Below are positions 8,162-17,045 of a stretch of DNA of 63,946 bases, one piece after another. Positions within the stretch are counted from its first letter, which is position 1. Every line of letters starts with the position of its first letter. Location: positions 1 through 63,946 of the forward strand of contig JAKSIS010000011.1 in NCBI GenBank assembly GCA_024398665.1. Reading direction: 5' to 3'. The position numbers and the translations under genes are program-made. Origin of the DNA: Bacteroidaceae bacterium (lineage in GTDB: Bacteria > Bacteroidota > Bacteroidia > Bacteroidales > Bacteroidaceae). Under the pieces are notes generated by a model that saw nothing but the letters and a program-made list of their open reading frames with translations, was not told the DNA's origin and ran no database searches.

Positions 8162-10717
8162 TTATTGTTGTTTCTTCGTAATGGTCAGTACACCGGCTGA
8201 CAGCGCGGGTACCTGCAGTATGACATCGTTTCCGCTCACCTTTGCGCCGCCTCTCTTCAGGACTACGGCATTCTTGTTCTCCATGCTGTTGGCCACTGTC
8301 AGCGAACCCGGTGCGTAATACTCGAATTCAGCACCGCCAACTCCTGCCCAGTCACCGGTAATCTTCAGTTCCGATGCATTCTCAGTGGCGTTCACCACCT
8401 TTACAATGACATCGGCCCCGTTTTCAGACATGGTGGTGCATACGCTCAGATCACCCGTTTCACCGGTATAGTCAAGCAGATATTTCGAAAAATGGTTGTA
8501 CCACAGTTCGGTCACCTGACAGTTGGGAGCCTTGAATACGTCCTTGTAGTCAAAGTTAAGGAACGCATTGTTCCAGTCAGGCGAATCGGTGCGGCGTATG
8601 AACAGGGCGGCGGCACCCATTGCCACAACGTCCTTCTGTTCGCACATGTTCAGGAATCCGCCTGCAAACAGGCCTGTGCGCCAGTCAATGCTGTTCAGGT
8701 TCCACTCCGATATGAACAGTTTTATGTTCGGGTTGGGGCCTTCGGCAATCATCCTGGCATAACGGTCATACTGCTGTCCCAGACGCGCCGGACCGCTGGC
8801 ATATCCGCCCTGCTGCTCATAGTGGTGCAGGCTGAGGTAATCGAAATAGTTGCCGCTGCGCTTTATGAACTGTTCGTCCTCCTGGAATCCGCCGCAGGCT
8901 ATGATCTTTATTGACGGGTCAATCTTGCGCATCTCAGTGCTGAATTCGCGCACGCACTTCTCGTAGCGCTCAATGCCCATCTCCCACATTTCGTTGTCAA
9001 TCTCCCAGTACTTCACATTGTAGGGCTCCGGATGTCCGTTGGCAGCGCGGCGGGCGCCCCATTCGCCGGTAGCGGGTTCGTTGCAGTAGCGCAGCCAGTC
9101 AAGGGCGTCCTGCAGTATCTGGTCATGTTCCGATTCCGGACGCTCAAACTTTACGCTCACCACAATTATGGGTTCGCTGTTTATCTCACGGCAGAACTGT
9201 ATGAATTCATCGGTACCGAAATTGTTCTGGTCATAGTCCATCCACATCCAGTGCGGCCAGCGAATACGCTCTTCCTGCGGTCCAACACCCCACTTCCAGT
9301 TGTACTGTGCCACATATCCGCCTCCGGGCCAGCGCAGACATGAAGGATGCAGTTCCTTTACGGCCTGCAGTATGTCAGGGCGGAAACCGCCGGTTTCAAG
9401 TCCGGTCTTCGAACTCATGGTCACCTGGTCCACCTGTATCTCGCCCTCCAGTACGCAGATGGCAAAATCGGCATCGCCCACGTAACTTTCAGGCTGCAGC
9501 TTGAATTCGTATTTCTTCCAGTCCTTTGTCACACGGCCCAGGTTCTGCATGGCCACAAAAGCACCGTCCGGCTGACGGAATCCCACCTGCAGCAAGCCCT
9601 TGCCCTTGGCATAAACCGAACCGATGTATGATTCGCCCCTCTTCAGGTCATGCGGTCCCTGACAAACGCCGGCAATCTCATTCCCGGCTTCAATGGCCTG
9701 TGAATAGCGCATGTTGACGGCATCGTCCTTGACAAGGCGGAACCGTCCGTTTCCGAAACCGGTCCACTGCTGCGCCACCTCCGGAATCTGCACATCGGCC
9801 GGAGTGCCTTCAAATACGGTCTTCCTGCCTGATACTACCTTTATGTTCCTGTATGTAGCCTCAGTATAGTTCACCCAGAACACAATGTCGTTCTTTCCGC
9901 TCTTCTCCAAATTGTCAGCGCTGACAACCTGGACACCATCCCAGTACATGGTCATGACGTTGTCCTTGCGCACAATCCTCAGCTTGTGCCACTGCTGGTC
10001 CTCATTCACCTGGCTCTTGTCAGCGGGGGCCGATGCTATGGCCTGCAGTGTGCTCACCCTGCGTCTGCCTCCGAATCCCTGTGTCTCACGTTCAGTCATG
10101 GCGGCAATCGAGAAGTCAGCAGTTGACGGCTGCTGCTGGACCGATGCGCGTGCTGCGGCTTCGTTGGCGGCGGCAATCTGCGATTCGGTCTGCGCCGGAG
10201 TGAACGTGCGGCCCTCATAGTAGGGGTCATGTATACGTGCGAAATAGGCGCTGCCATCGGGCTTGTTGCCCACAGCGAACCTTATGTCCATCAGTCCGCC
10301 GCTCCACGAACGTCTGGCCAGTTTGTAGGCACGCCAGTTTATGTCCATCGTTATCTCATAGTCATCGGATTCAACGGTGGTTATGTTCAGCGGCTGCTCA
10401 TAGCGTGTGGGCGAATGCAGTATCATGTCGTCGTCCATGTACCAGCCGTCAAAGTATCCGTCACGCGGATGTATTCCGGGGTACTGTTCAGGTTCGAACG
10501 AACGCTCGAATATCATTTCGTTCCACACGCCGTTGTTGGCTGAAAAGTATATGTGTTCGAAAAGCTGTCCGTACAGCATCTCGTCAATGATTCCTGACGG
10601 GCTGCCGCTCCTGACGTTTATTTCCAGTCCTTTCGTGTCCTGTGTCTGTGCGCCTGCCAGGGCTGCTGCAAGTGCCATGGCGGCCAGTAATGCGGTTCTC
10701 TTCATAATATGGTTCAA
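8162..10717 (-). CDS. Alpha-L-arabinofuranosidase, GH51
   Basis: Retaining hydrolase that releases terminal L-arabinofuranose from arabinoxylan or arabinan. A signal peptide (hydrophobic core residues 8-20, cleavage after AGA) predicts the periplasm; the start could be M1 or M5. The N-terminal part begins with YGQLFEHIYFS typical of GH51. Residues of about 110-310 form an inserted concanavalin-like domain, then a CBM4-like segment, then the barrel. The acid/base Glu is in WEIDNEMWEMG near residue 575 and the nucleophile Glu in ISEWNLNS near residue 672. At 851 residues it is longer than bare GH51 enzymes because of the insertion. It is coupled with the esterase-like gene downstream and follows the U32 gene. 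Confidence 0.93.
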   Translation of the reverse strand: MNHIMKRTALLAAMALAAALAGAQTQDTKGLEINVRSGSPSGIIDEMLYGQLFEHIYFSANNGVWNEMIFERSFEPEQYPGIHPRDGYFDGWYMDDDMILHSPTRYEQPLNITTVESDDYEITMDINWRAYKLARRSWSGGLMDIRFAVGNKPDGSAYFARIHDPYYEGRTFTPAQTESQIAAANEAAARASVQQQPSTADFSIAAMTERETQGFGGRRRVSTLQAIASAPADKSQVNEDQQWHKLRIVRKDNVMTMYWDGVQVVSADNLEKSGKNDIVFWVNYTEATYRNIKVVSGRKTVFEGTPADVQIPEVAQQWTGFGNGRFRLVKDDAVNMRYSQAIEAGNEIAGVCQGPHDLKRGESYIGSVYAKGKGLLQVGFRQPDGAFVAMQNLGRVTKDWKKYEFKLQPESYVGDADFAICVLEGEIQVDQVTMSSKTGLETGGFRPDILQAVKELHPSCLRWPGGGYVAQYNWKWGVGPQEERIRWPHWMWMDYDQNNFGTDEFIQFCREINSEPIIVVSVKFERPESEHDQILQDALDWLRYCNEPATGEWGARRAANGHPEPYNVKYWEIDNEMWEMGIERYEKCVREFSTEMRKIDPSIKIIACGGFQEDEQFIKRSGNYFDYLSLHHYEQQGGYASGPARLGQQYDRYARMIAEGPNPNIKLFISEWNLNSIDWRTGLFAGGFLNMCEQKDVVAMGAAALFIRRTDSPDWNNAFLNFDYKDVFKAPNCQVTELWYNHFSKYLLDYTGETGDLSVCTTMSENGADVIVKVVNATENASELKITGDWAGVGGAEFEYYAPGSLTVANSMENKNAVVLKRGGAKVSGNDVILQVPALSAGVLTITKKQQ

Positions 10718-10725
10718 GTAATCGG

Positions 10726-11973
10726 TTATTGTTCCCTTTTTATCATCTTGTACAGTTTGTCGCCGCGGCGCACCTTTTCCGGCGTACGGAATGATACACG
10801 TACGCCCTGCGGAACCGTTTCCACTGACTTCAGGTCCACGCGCGGATCATCAAGCGTGAACATCAGGCAGCCGGTGGCGTTGCCGGTCACCATCAGTTTG
10901 TCTCCGGCACTGAGCGGTGCGGCCTCCATCAGGAATTCACCCACGCCCAGCTTTGAGAAATAGTCAGTGCACTTTCCGGCATAGACCTTGGTTTCCGTAG
11001 CCTTGGACCCGTACCGGTCATTCCATTCGCCAAGACGCTGCCCCAGGTAGTATCCGTCCCAGAAACCGCGGTTGAACACGGTGGCAAGACGTTCGTCCCA
11101 GCCGTTGCAGGCCTCCTGCGTAAACTTCCCGTCCAGACAGGCCTGAATGGCCTCGCTGTAGCATTCGCACACCGTACGTACATATTCCGGTCCGCGTGCA
11201 CGGCCTTCAATCTTGAAGACACGCACGCCGGCATCTATCATGCGGTCCATGAAACGTATGGTCTTGAGGTCCTTCGGTGACATGATGTACTGGTTCTCCA
11301 CTGCCAGTTCAATGTCAGTTTCGCGGTCCCGGACAATGTATCCCCTGCGGCATACCTGCATGCACGCACCGCGGTTGGCGCTGGCCCCCAGTTCGTTCAG
11401 ACTCAGGTAGCACTTGCCGCTTATGGCCATGCACAGGGCCCCGTGGCAGAACATCTCGATTCGTACCTGCCGTCCTGACGGGCCGCATATGTTCTCCTCC
11501 CGGATGCGGCGGTATATCTCCGCCACCTGCTCAAGATTCAGTTCACGCGCCAGCACCACCACATCGGCAAAGCGGGCATAGAACCTGAGCGCCTCAATGT
11601 TGCTTATGTTCAGCTGGGTTGAAAGATGCACCTCCATGCCCACCTCGCGGCAGTATGTCATCACGGCAATGTCACATGCTATGATGGCCGATATCCCGGC
11701 CTCAAGCGCGGCATCGACTATCTCATGGATGAGCGGAATGTCCTCACCGTACATGACCGTGTTGAGCGTAAGGTAACTCTTCACACCATGTCCGTTGCAT
11801 TCCGATGCTATCTGCCTGAGGTCGTCAAGCGTGAAATGGCTGGCACTGCGCGAACGCATGTTCAGCTTCTCCACACCGAAGTATATCGAACCCGCACCAG
11901 CCTGAAAGGCCGATGCCAGCGATTCCCATGAGCCCACCGGGGCCATTATCTCAAAATCTTCCCTCTTCATCAT
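10726..11973 (-). CDS. U32 family tRNA hydroxylation protein (TrhP/YegQ-like)
   Basis: Although labelled peptidase U32, characterised relatives TrhP/YegQ and RlhA hydroxylate RNA (5-hydroxyuridine at tRNA position 34, or 23S rRNA). The PROSITE U32 signature is complete near residues 173-191: E-x-F-x(2)-G-A-L-C-x(4)-G-x-C-x-L-S. Further Cys residues follow in GACMQVCRRG, completing the four-Cys set thought to hold a metal centre. The 415-residue length with a C-terminal beta domain fits TrhP better than the shorter forms. The start overlaps dusB by 4 bp, pairing two tRNA-uridine modification genes. Their position between GH95 and GH51 is odd for housekeeping genes. Confidence 0.88.
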   Translation of the reverse strand: MMKREDFEIMAPVGSWESLASAFQAGAGSIYFGVEKLNMRSRSASHFTLDDLRQIASECNGHGVKSYLTLNTVMYGEDIPLIHEIVDAALEAGISAIIACDIAVMTYCREVGMEVHLSTQLNISNIEALRFYARFADVVVLARELNLEQVAEIYRRIREENICGPSGRQVRIEMFCHGALCMAISGKCYLSLNELGASANRGACMQVCRRGYIVRDRETDIELAVENQYIMSPKDLKTIRFMDRMIDAGVRVFKIEGRARGPEYVRTVCECYSEAIQACLDGKFTQEACNGWDERLATVFNRGFWDGYYLGQRLGEWNDRYGSKATETKVYAGKCTDYFSKLGVGEFLMEAAPLSAGDKLMVTGNATGCLMFTLDDPRVDLKSVETVPQGVRVSFRTPEKVRRGDKLYKMIKREQ

Positions 11974-12986
11974 TCCATATTTCCGGCATCGGACCCGTCA
12001 CAGCCTTGTCCCCAGGTCCCGGTTATGCGGTCCATTATCCGGAACAGTTCGTCCACAGTTTCGGCACGCAGCATCTCAATGCGTGTGTGCCTGAAGTCAG
12101 GCAGTCCCTTGAACAGCGGGCTGGCAGCCAGATGCCGGCGTATGTGTACTATTCCGCGGCGTTCGTCAAGACGCGCTATGCTGTCAAGAGTCTCCTGCTT
12201 GAGAACATCCATCTTCCACGCGAATCCGGGGTCAGGCCAGTATTCGCCCGTTTCCAGATAGTGCTTCACTTCACGGAATATCCACGGACGCCCGAAACTG
12301 CCGCGGCCTATCATAATGGCATCGACCCCATAGCGTTCAAAGCATTCCTTCGCCCTTTCCGGAGTAGTGATGTCTCCGTTTCCGATAATGGGAATCCTCA
12401 TGCGGGGATTCTCCCTGACCTTCCCTATCAGGGTCCAGTCAGCCTGACCGGTGTACATCTGGGCCCGGGTGCGGCCATGTATGGTAAGTGCCTGAATGCC
12501 GCAGTCCTGCAGCTGTTCGGCCAGATCCACAATTATTCTGCTCTCGTCATTCCAGCCCAGGCGGGTCTTGACCGTAACGGGAATCTTCACCGCATCGACC
12601 ACAGCACGGGTTATCTCCAGCATCTTGGGAATGTTCTGCAACATACCCGCGCCGCCGCCCTTGCCGGCCACCTTCTTGACCGGACAGCCGAAATTTATAT
12701 CCAGGATATCGGGACCGGCAGACTCGGCCATCCTGGCCGCTCCAACCATGGACTCGGTATCCTTTCCGTATATCTGAATGGCAACGGGACGCTCCTCATC
12801 GCATACGGCCAGTTTCTGCATGGTGCGGTTGACCTCACGTATAAGGGCGTCACTGGACACGAATTCGGTGTAGACCATGTCAGCCCCGAACCGTTTGCAC
12901 AGCAACCGGAAAGCCGGGTCCGTGACATCCTCCATGGGAGCCAGGAACACCGGCTTTTCTCCGAACTCAATGTCTCCTATCCTCAT
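11970..12986 (-). CDS. dusB: tRNA-dihydrouridine synthase B
   Basis: FMN-dependent reductase of uridine in tRNA. The N-terminal FLAPMEDVTD motif (residues 14-23) binds FMN, and the catalytic Cys is in DINFGCPVKKVAGKGGG near residue 101. TIM-barrel phosphate-binding IIGNGDI and IMIGRG motifs follow. Length 338 fits the DusB subgroup. It starts 9 bp after the GH95 stop and overlaps the U32 gene by 4 bp, so it is likely cotranscribed from the GH95 promoter unless an internal promoter exists. A 509-codon plus-strand frame runs opposite to it and its upstream neighbour; I regard that as a shadow. Confidence 0.95.
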   Translation of the reverse strand: MRIGDIEFGEKPVFLAPMEDVTDPAFRLLCKRFGADMVYTEFVSSDALIREVNRTMQKLAVCDEERPVAIQIYGKDTESMVGAARMAESAGPDILDINFGCPVKKVAGKGGGAGMLQNIPKMLEITRAVVDAVKIPVTVKTRLGWNDESRIIVDLAEQLQDCGIQALTIHGRTRAQMYTGQADWTLIGKVRENPRMRIPIIGNGDITTPERAKECFERYGVDAIMIGRGSFGRPWIFREVKHYLETGEYWPDPGFAWKMDVLKQETLDSIARLDERRGIVHIRRHLAASPLFKGLPDFRHTRIEMLRAETVDELFRIMDRITGTWGQGCDGSDAGNME

Positions 12987-12995
12987 TCCTTATTT

Positions 12996-15359
12996 TCAGA
13001 ACGCTACGGTGTAGCTCTTGCCGGCCTTGGTGTCCATTGTTCTGGACTGACCGTTCCAGCTGGCTTTCAGCTGGCCGCCGGCTGTCGATGTGAACTTGAC
13101 GGTAACGGGCTTTCCGTCCTTCCATGTCAGTTCGTCAAGTATGAATCCGCCACGGCAGCGCAGGCCCTTCACACTGCCGTCCTTCCATACGTCGGGCAGT
13201 GCGGGAAGCAGCATGATCTCACCGGTGTGGCTCTGTACGAACATTTCGGCAATACCTGCGGTGCAGCCGAAATTGCCGTCAATCTGGAATGGCGGATGTG
13301 CATCGAACAGGTTTGTATAGGTTCCGCCGCTGCCGCCCATGCCACGACCGCCGCCAACCGGCTTCAGCTGGTCCTGGATAAGCTTGTATGCGTGATTGCC
13401 GTCAAGCAGACGTGCCCACAGGCATACCTTCCAGCCCATTGACCATCCGGTCGATGCGTCACCGCGTGCCTCCAGGCTGGTACGTACGGCCTTGAACAGG
13501 TCAGGCGTACCCTGTGCCGTGATCTGACGTCCGGGATACATGCCCCACAGGTGCGATACGTGGCGGTGGCTGTCACGCGGATTGTCCCAGTCCTGGAACC
13601 ACTCCTGCAGCTGTCCCCAGCTGCCTATCTTCATGGGGGCCAGACGGCTCTTTATTGTCTTCAGCGTGTCCACGAACAGCTGGTTCTCCTTCATGAGGGC
13701 TGCGGCCTCGATGGTGTTGCCGAACAGGTCAGCCAGCATCTGGTTGTCCATTGTCACACCGAATGAAGTGGTGATGTTGCGGTTTTCAGGATCCATCTGC
13801 GGAGCGTTCTCCGGCGAATAGGACGGAGCGGCCACCAGATACCTGTTGCCGGAAACGGGCTCTTCGACAAGGAAGTCAATGAAGAATTCGCAGGCGCTCT
13901 TCATGAGCGGATATATCTCCCTGAGGTAATCCGGGTCCTGATTGAACAGGTATCCGTCCCAGATGGCCTGGCAGAACCATGCGGCGCCGGTGGGCCACAT
14001 GCCGTTGTAGGCGCCGTCAACCATACCGGTCGAACGCCATATGTCAGTGTTGTGGTGCAGCGTCCAGCCGCGGCATCCGTACATCTTCGCCGTTTCCTTT
14101 CCGTGTTCGGCACATTCCTTTGCAAGTTTCAGGAACGGGTCGAAATTGTCTTCCAGACCGCATACGAATGCCGGCCAGTAGTTCATCTCCACATTTATAT
14201 TGGTGGTGTACTTGCCGTCCCAAGGTGCCTGGCGGCTCTCGTTCCATATACCCTGCAGGTTGGCAGCCTGACCGCCCGGCTGCGAACAGCTTATGAGCAG
14301 GTAGCGGCCGAACTGGAAATACAGTTCCACGAACTGCGGGTCAAAGCTGTCATCGAACTGCGCCAGACGTGTGTTGGTGGGCAGTTTGGCCTGGTCATTG
14401 CTTCCCAGGTCAAGGCTTACGGTATTGAACTGCTTCTGATATGCTGCAATGTTGGCAGCCATCATCTTGTCGAATGACTTCCTGCCGTTCTCAAACGGCT
14501 TGAGCCACTTTGCGGCAACGGCATTCTCATCACCGCTCACATCGGTATAGTTCACAAAATTAGTACCTATCGAAATGAATATGAGCACCTCATCGGCCTT
14601 GCTCACGCTGATGGTATTGTCCGATGCGGTGGTGGATCCGCCCTTTGCAAGCACCAGCGTACGGTCTGTGAAACGGACCTTGCCCTCAATGCCCTCATGG
14701 TCGTCGCCCTTGCATGAAACGCTCATGCAGGCACCGCCCTTCACTACTTCTGACGAACGGGATATTATGCGGTCTTCGCGGTAAGGCAGGTTATAGCTGG
14801 CCTTGAATGAAAGCGCACCCTTCTCCGATGCTTTCAGCCGCAGGGCTATCACCTGGTCCGGGAACGAAACGAAGGCCTCACGTGTGTACTCCACACCGCC
14901 GGCTTTGAACCTGGTGGTTGCGACAGCCGTTTCAAGATCAAGTTCGCGGTAATAGTCAGTGTAGTCCTGGATTCCCTCAAAGTCCAGCATGAGCGAACCG
15001 GCAGTCTGGTAAGGCATGCCGTGGGGGCCCGGAGTGTTTATATACTGGTCGCAAAGGGACTGCGCGTCCTTGCGGCGGTTTTCAAACAAAGCCTGGCGTA
15101 TCTGGTCCAGTCCGTCCTTGGCCTTGTAATTGACGTTGTTGTGCGGTCCTCCGCCCCATATTGTCTCTTCGTTGATCTGCACTCGTTCCTGGGCAGGAGT
15201 GCCGAACACCATGGCTCCAAGACGGCCGTTGCCCAACGGAAGGGCGTCAGTCCACTGTTTTGCCGGTTCCTCATACCACAGTTTCAACTGTGTGTCATTT
15301 CCTGACGTGCAGGACAGCGACAGCATCACCGCTGCTGCAAAAAGTAAGGTTTTCTTCAT
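12996..15359 (-). CDS. GH95 alpha-L-fucosidase / alpha-L-galactosidase lipoprotein
   Basis: Inverting exo-hydrolase of terminal alpha-L-fucose or alpha-L-galactose. I start it at the inner ATG (15359) because the signal peptide MKKTLLFAAAVMLSLSC with lipobox Cys begins there and the promoter -7 box lies at 15392-15399, overlapping the longer reading frame. The LPLGNGRLGAMVFG segment opens the GH95 beta domain. The Asn pair of the active site is in TTNINVEMNYWP, a catalytic acid is in QLQEWFQDWD and the late Asp in FQIDGNFG. GH95 enzymes in Bacteroides corn-xylan loci remove L-galactose caps (Rogowski and colleagues); with xylan enzymes nearby, that specificity is as likely as fucose. Specificity is not resolved here. 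Confidence 0.93.
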   Translation of the reverse strand: MKKTLLFAAAVMLSLSCTSGNDTQLKLWYEEPAKQWTDALPLGNGRLGAMVFGTPAQERVQINEETIWGGGPHNNVNYKAKDGLDQIRQALFENRRKDAQSLCDQYINTPGPHGMPYQTAGSLMLDFEGIQDYTDYYRELDLETAVATTRFKAGGVEYTREAFVSFPDQVIALRLKASEKGALSFKASYNLPYREDRIISRSSEVVKGGACMSVSCKGDDHEGIEGKVRFTDRTLVLAKGGSTTASDNTISVSKADEVLIFISIGTNFVNYTDVSGDENAVAAKWLKPFENGRKSFDKMMAANIAAYQKQFNTVSLDLGSNDQAKLPTNTRLAQFDDSFDPQFVELYFQFGRYLLISCSQPGGQAANLQGIWNESRQAPWDGKYTTNINVEMNYWPAFVCGLEDNFDPFLKLAKECAEHGKETAKMYGCRGWTLHHNTDIWRSTGMVDGAYNGMWPTGAAWFCQAIWDGYLFNQDPDYLREIYPLMKSACEFFIDFLVEEPVSGNRYLVAAPSYSPENAPQMDPENRNITTSFGVTMDNQMLADLFGNTIEAAALMKENQLFVDTLKTIKSRLAPMKIGSWGQLQEWFQDWDNPRDSHRHVSHLWGMYPGRQITAQGTPDLFKAVRTSLEARGDASTGWSMGWKVCLWARLLDGNHAYKLIQDQLKPVGGGRGMGGSGGTYTNLFDAHPPFQIDGNFGCTAGIAEMFVQSHTGEIMLLPALPDVWKDGSVKGLRCRGGFILDELTWKDGKPVTVKFTSTAGGQLKASWNGQSRTMDTKAGKSYTVAF

Positions 15360-15391
15360 ATAGATGGTTTGAATAGGTTTGTCAATAATCA

Positions 15392-15399
15392 CAAAATTA
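15392..15399 (-). promoter_or_regulatory. Candidate -7 box for GH95 operon
   Basis: Read on the minus strand this is TAATTTTG, an exact TAnnTTTG match, 32 bases before the chosen GH95 ATG. It rules against the longer GH95 reading frame that begins inside the box. Confidence 0.45.
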
Positions 15400-15474
15400 C
15401 ACCATTTTAATCAAGTACGGGTACATTATTCATAAAAATTTCTGTCCCGTGCGGACCTTTACATTACTTTTCCG

Positions 15475-15482
15475 TACCTTTG
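15475..15482 (+). promoter_or_regulatory. Candidate -7 box for xylB
   Basis: TACCTTTG matches TAnnTTTG exactly and would place the transcription start near 15489, giving a leader of about 57 nt before the xylB ATG at 15546. It overlaps the first TCCGTACC motif. Confidence 0.45.
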
Positions 15483-15545
15483 GAACTCCCAAATTGGGTC
15501 CGTACCGTTTTTTTGACAATTTTCAATAACAAACAATACATTACA

Positions 15546-17024
15546 ATGTACCTACTAGGTTATGACATAGGCAGCTCTTCAGTGAAGTGCAGTCTTGTTG
15601 ACGCTCAAAGCGGAAACTGCGTTGCAACCGCATTCGCACCCAAAAGTGAAGCACCCATCAAAGCCGTCAATCCCGGCTGGGCAGAACAGAATCCAGAAGA
15701 CTGGTGGTCATACCTCAAGGCCGCTACCGCAGACGTGCTCTCACAGAGCAAGGCCGATGTCAATGACATCACAGCCATTGGCATATCATACCAGATGCAC
15801 GGTCTGGTCTGCGTGGACAAGAACAAGAAGGTCCTGCGTCCCGCCATCATCTGGTGTGACTCACGTGCAGTGGGAATAGGCGAAGAGGCTTTCCAGCAGC
15901 TTGGCCGTTCACAGTGCCTGACCCACCTGCTCAACACCCCGGGCAACTTCACGGCTTCAAAGCTGGCATGGGTAAAGCGCAACGAACCGCAGATATTTGA
16001 AAAGATTGACCGTATCATGCTGCCCGGCGACTATATCGCAATGAAGCTTACAGGCGAAATCTCAACCACCATATCCGGCCTTTCCGAAGGCATGTTCTGG
16101 GACTTCCAGACCGGTGACGTTGCAGGATTCCTGCTTGACTACTACGGCATTCCCCGCTCTTTCATCCCTGAAATCAAGCCCACATTCTCCGAACAGGGCC
16201 GCCTCACGGCATCGGCCGCTAAGGAACTGGGCCTGGCGGCAGGCACCCCCGTCACCTACCGCGCAGGCGACCAGCCCAACAACGCCCTGTCACTGAACGT
16301 GTTCGAACCCGGTGAAATAGCATCGACCGCCGGCACATCAGGTGTCGTATACGGTGTCAACGGTGAAATAAGCTATGACCCCAAGTCACGCGTCAACACA
16401 TTCGCCCACGTCAACCACAAGACCAAGTTCAACCGTCTGGGCATACTGCTCTGCATAAACGGTACAGGTATCCTTAACGCCTGGATGAAGCGCAACATCA
16501 TGTCTGAAGGACTCAGCTACAATGACATGAACGACCTTGCCGCACAGGCCCCGATAGGTTCAGGCGGGGTTTCGGTCCTCCCGTTCGGAAACGGTGCTGA
16601 GCGCGTACTGGAGAACAAGGAGCGCGGCTGCAGTTTCCACGGCGTGAACTTCAACATTCACAACCGTTCGCACCTGCTTCGCGCAGCACAGGAAGGCATA
16701 GTGTTCTCATTCAAGTACGGAATCGAAATAATGGAAGACATGGGCATGCCCGTCAACAAGATCCATGCAGGCAACGCCAACATGTTCCTCAGCCCGCTGT
16801 TCCGCAACACTCTGGCAGGTGTCACAGGTGCCACCATCGAACTCTATGACACTGACGGTTCTATAGGTGCCGCAAAGGGTGCAGGCATGGGTGCACATAT
16901 CTACAACGACCACAACGAAGCATTCGCCTCACTGCAGAAAATCCGCGTGATCGAGCCCAAGGCATCGGATATGCCGGCCTATGAAGAGGCTTACCAGCGC
17001 TGGAAATCATATGTTCAGAATTAA
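15546..17024 (+). CDS. xylB: Xylulokinase (FGGY family)
   Basis: Phosphorylates D-xylulose to xylulose 5-phosphate, feeding xylose into the pentose phosphate pathway. I start at 15546 because the FGGY opening YLLGYDIGSSSVK begins there and the upstream part of the frame overlaps the promoter; this gives 492 residues, the normal size. The ATP-binding DIGSS motif is at residues 6-10. The substrate-side YQMHGL and WCDSRA segments are near residues 82 and 104, and the second FGGY Gly-rich motif is in STAGTSGVVYG near residue 260. It is followed by the GH8 gene after 21 bp. No xylose isomerase is in the window, so xylA must lie elsewhere. Confidence 0.93.
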   Translation: MYLLGYDIGSSSVKCSLVDAQSGNCVATAFAPKSEAPIKAVNPGWAEQNPEDWWSYLKAATADVLSQSKADVNDITAIGISYQMHGLVCVDKNKKVLRPAIIWCDSRAVGIGEEAFQQLGRSQCLTHLLNTPGNFTASKLAWVKRNEPQIFEKIDRIMLPGDYIAMKLTGEISTTISGLSEGMFWDFQTGDVAGFLLDYYGIPRSFIPEIKPTFSEQGRLTASAAKELGLAAGTPVTYRAGDQPNNALSLNVFEPGEIASTAGTSGVVYGVNGEISYDPKSRVNTFAHVNHKTKFNRLGILLCINGTGILNAWMKRNIMSEGLSYNDMNDLAAQAPIGSGGVSVLPFGNGAERVLENKERGCSFHGVNFNIHNRSHLLRAAQEGIVFSFKYGIEIMEDMGMPVNKIHAGNANMFLSPLFRNTLAGVTGATIELYDTDGSIGAAKGAGMGAHIYNDHNEAFASLQKIRVIEPKASDMPAYEEAYQRWKSYVQN

Positions 17025-17045
17025 TTACAAACCAATAACAGAATC

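Larger units (their letters stand above)
15360..15545. promoter_or_regulatory. Divergent control region between GH95 and xylB
   Basis: This 186-bp gap drives GH95 to the left and xylB to the right. It holds GTACGGGTAC at 15415-15424 and two direct TCCGTACC copies at 15471-15478 and 15499-15506, 28 bp apart. The first direct copy overlaps the xylB -7 box, and the inverted copy lies close to the -33 zone of the GH95 promoter. Neither promoter shows a TTTG -33 box. This arrangement suggests binding of a shared regulator, but the regulator is unknown. Confidence 0.5.

Noticed and set aside
11913-13442. A 509-codon plus-strand frame opposite dusB and GH95
   Set aside because: No domain, no signal, and the opposite strand holds clear genes (dusB with its catalytic Cys motif, GH95). 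The open frame arises from biased codons of those genes.
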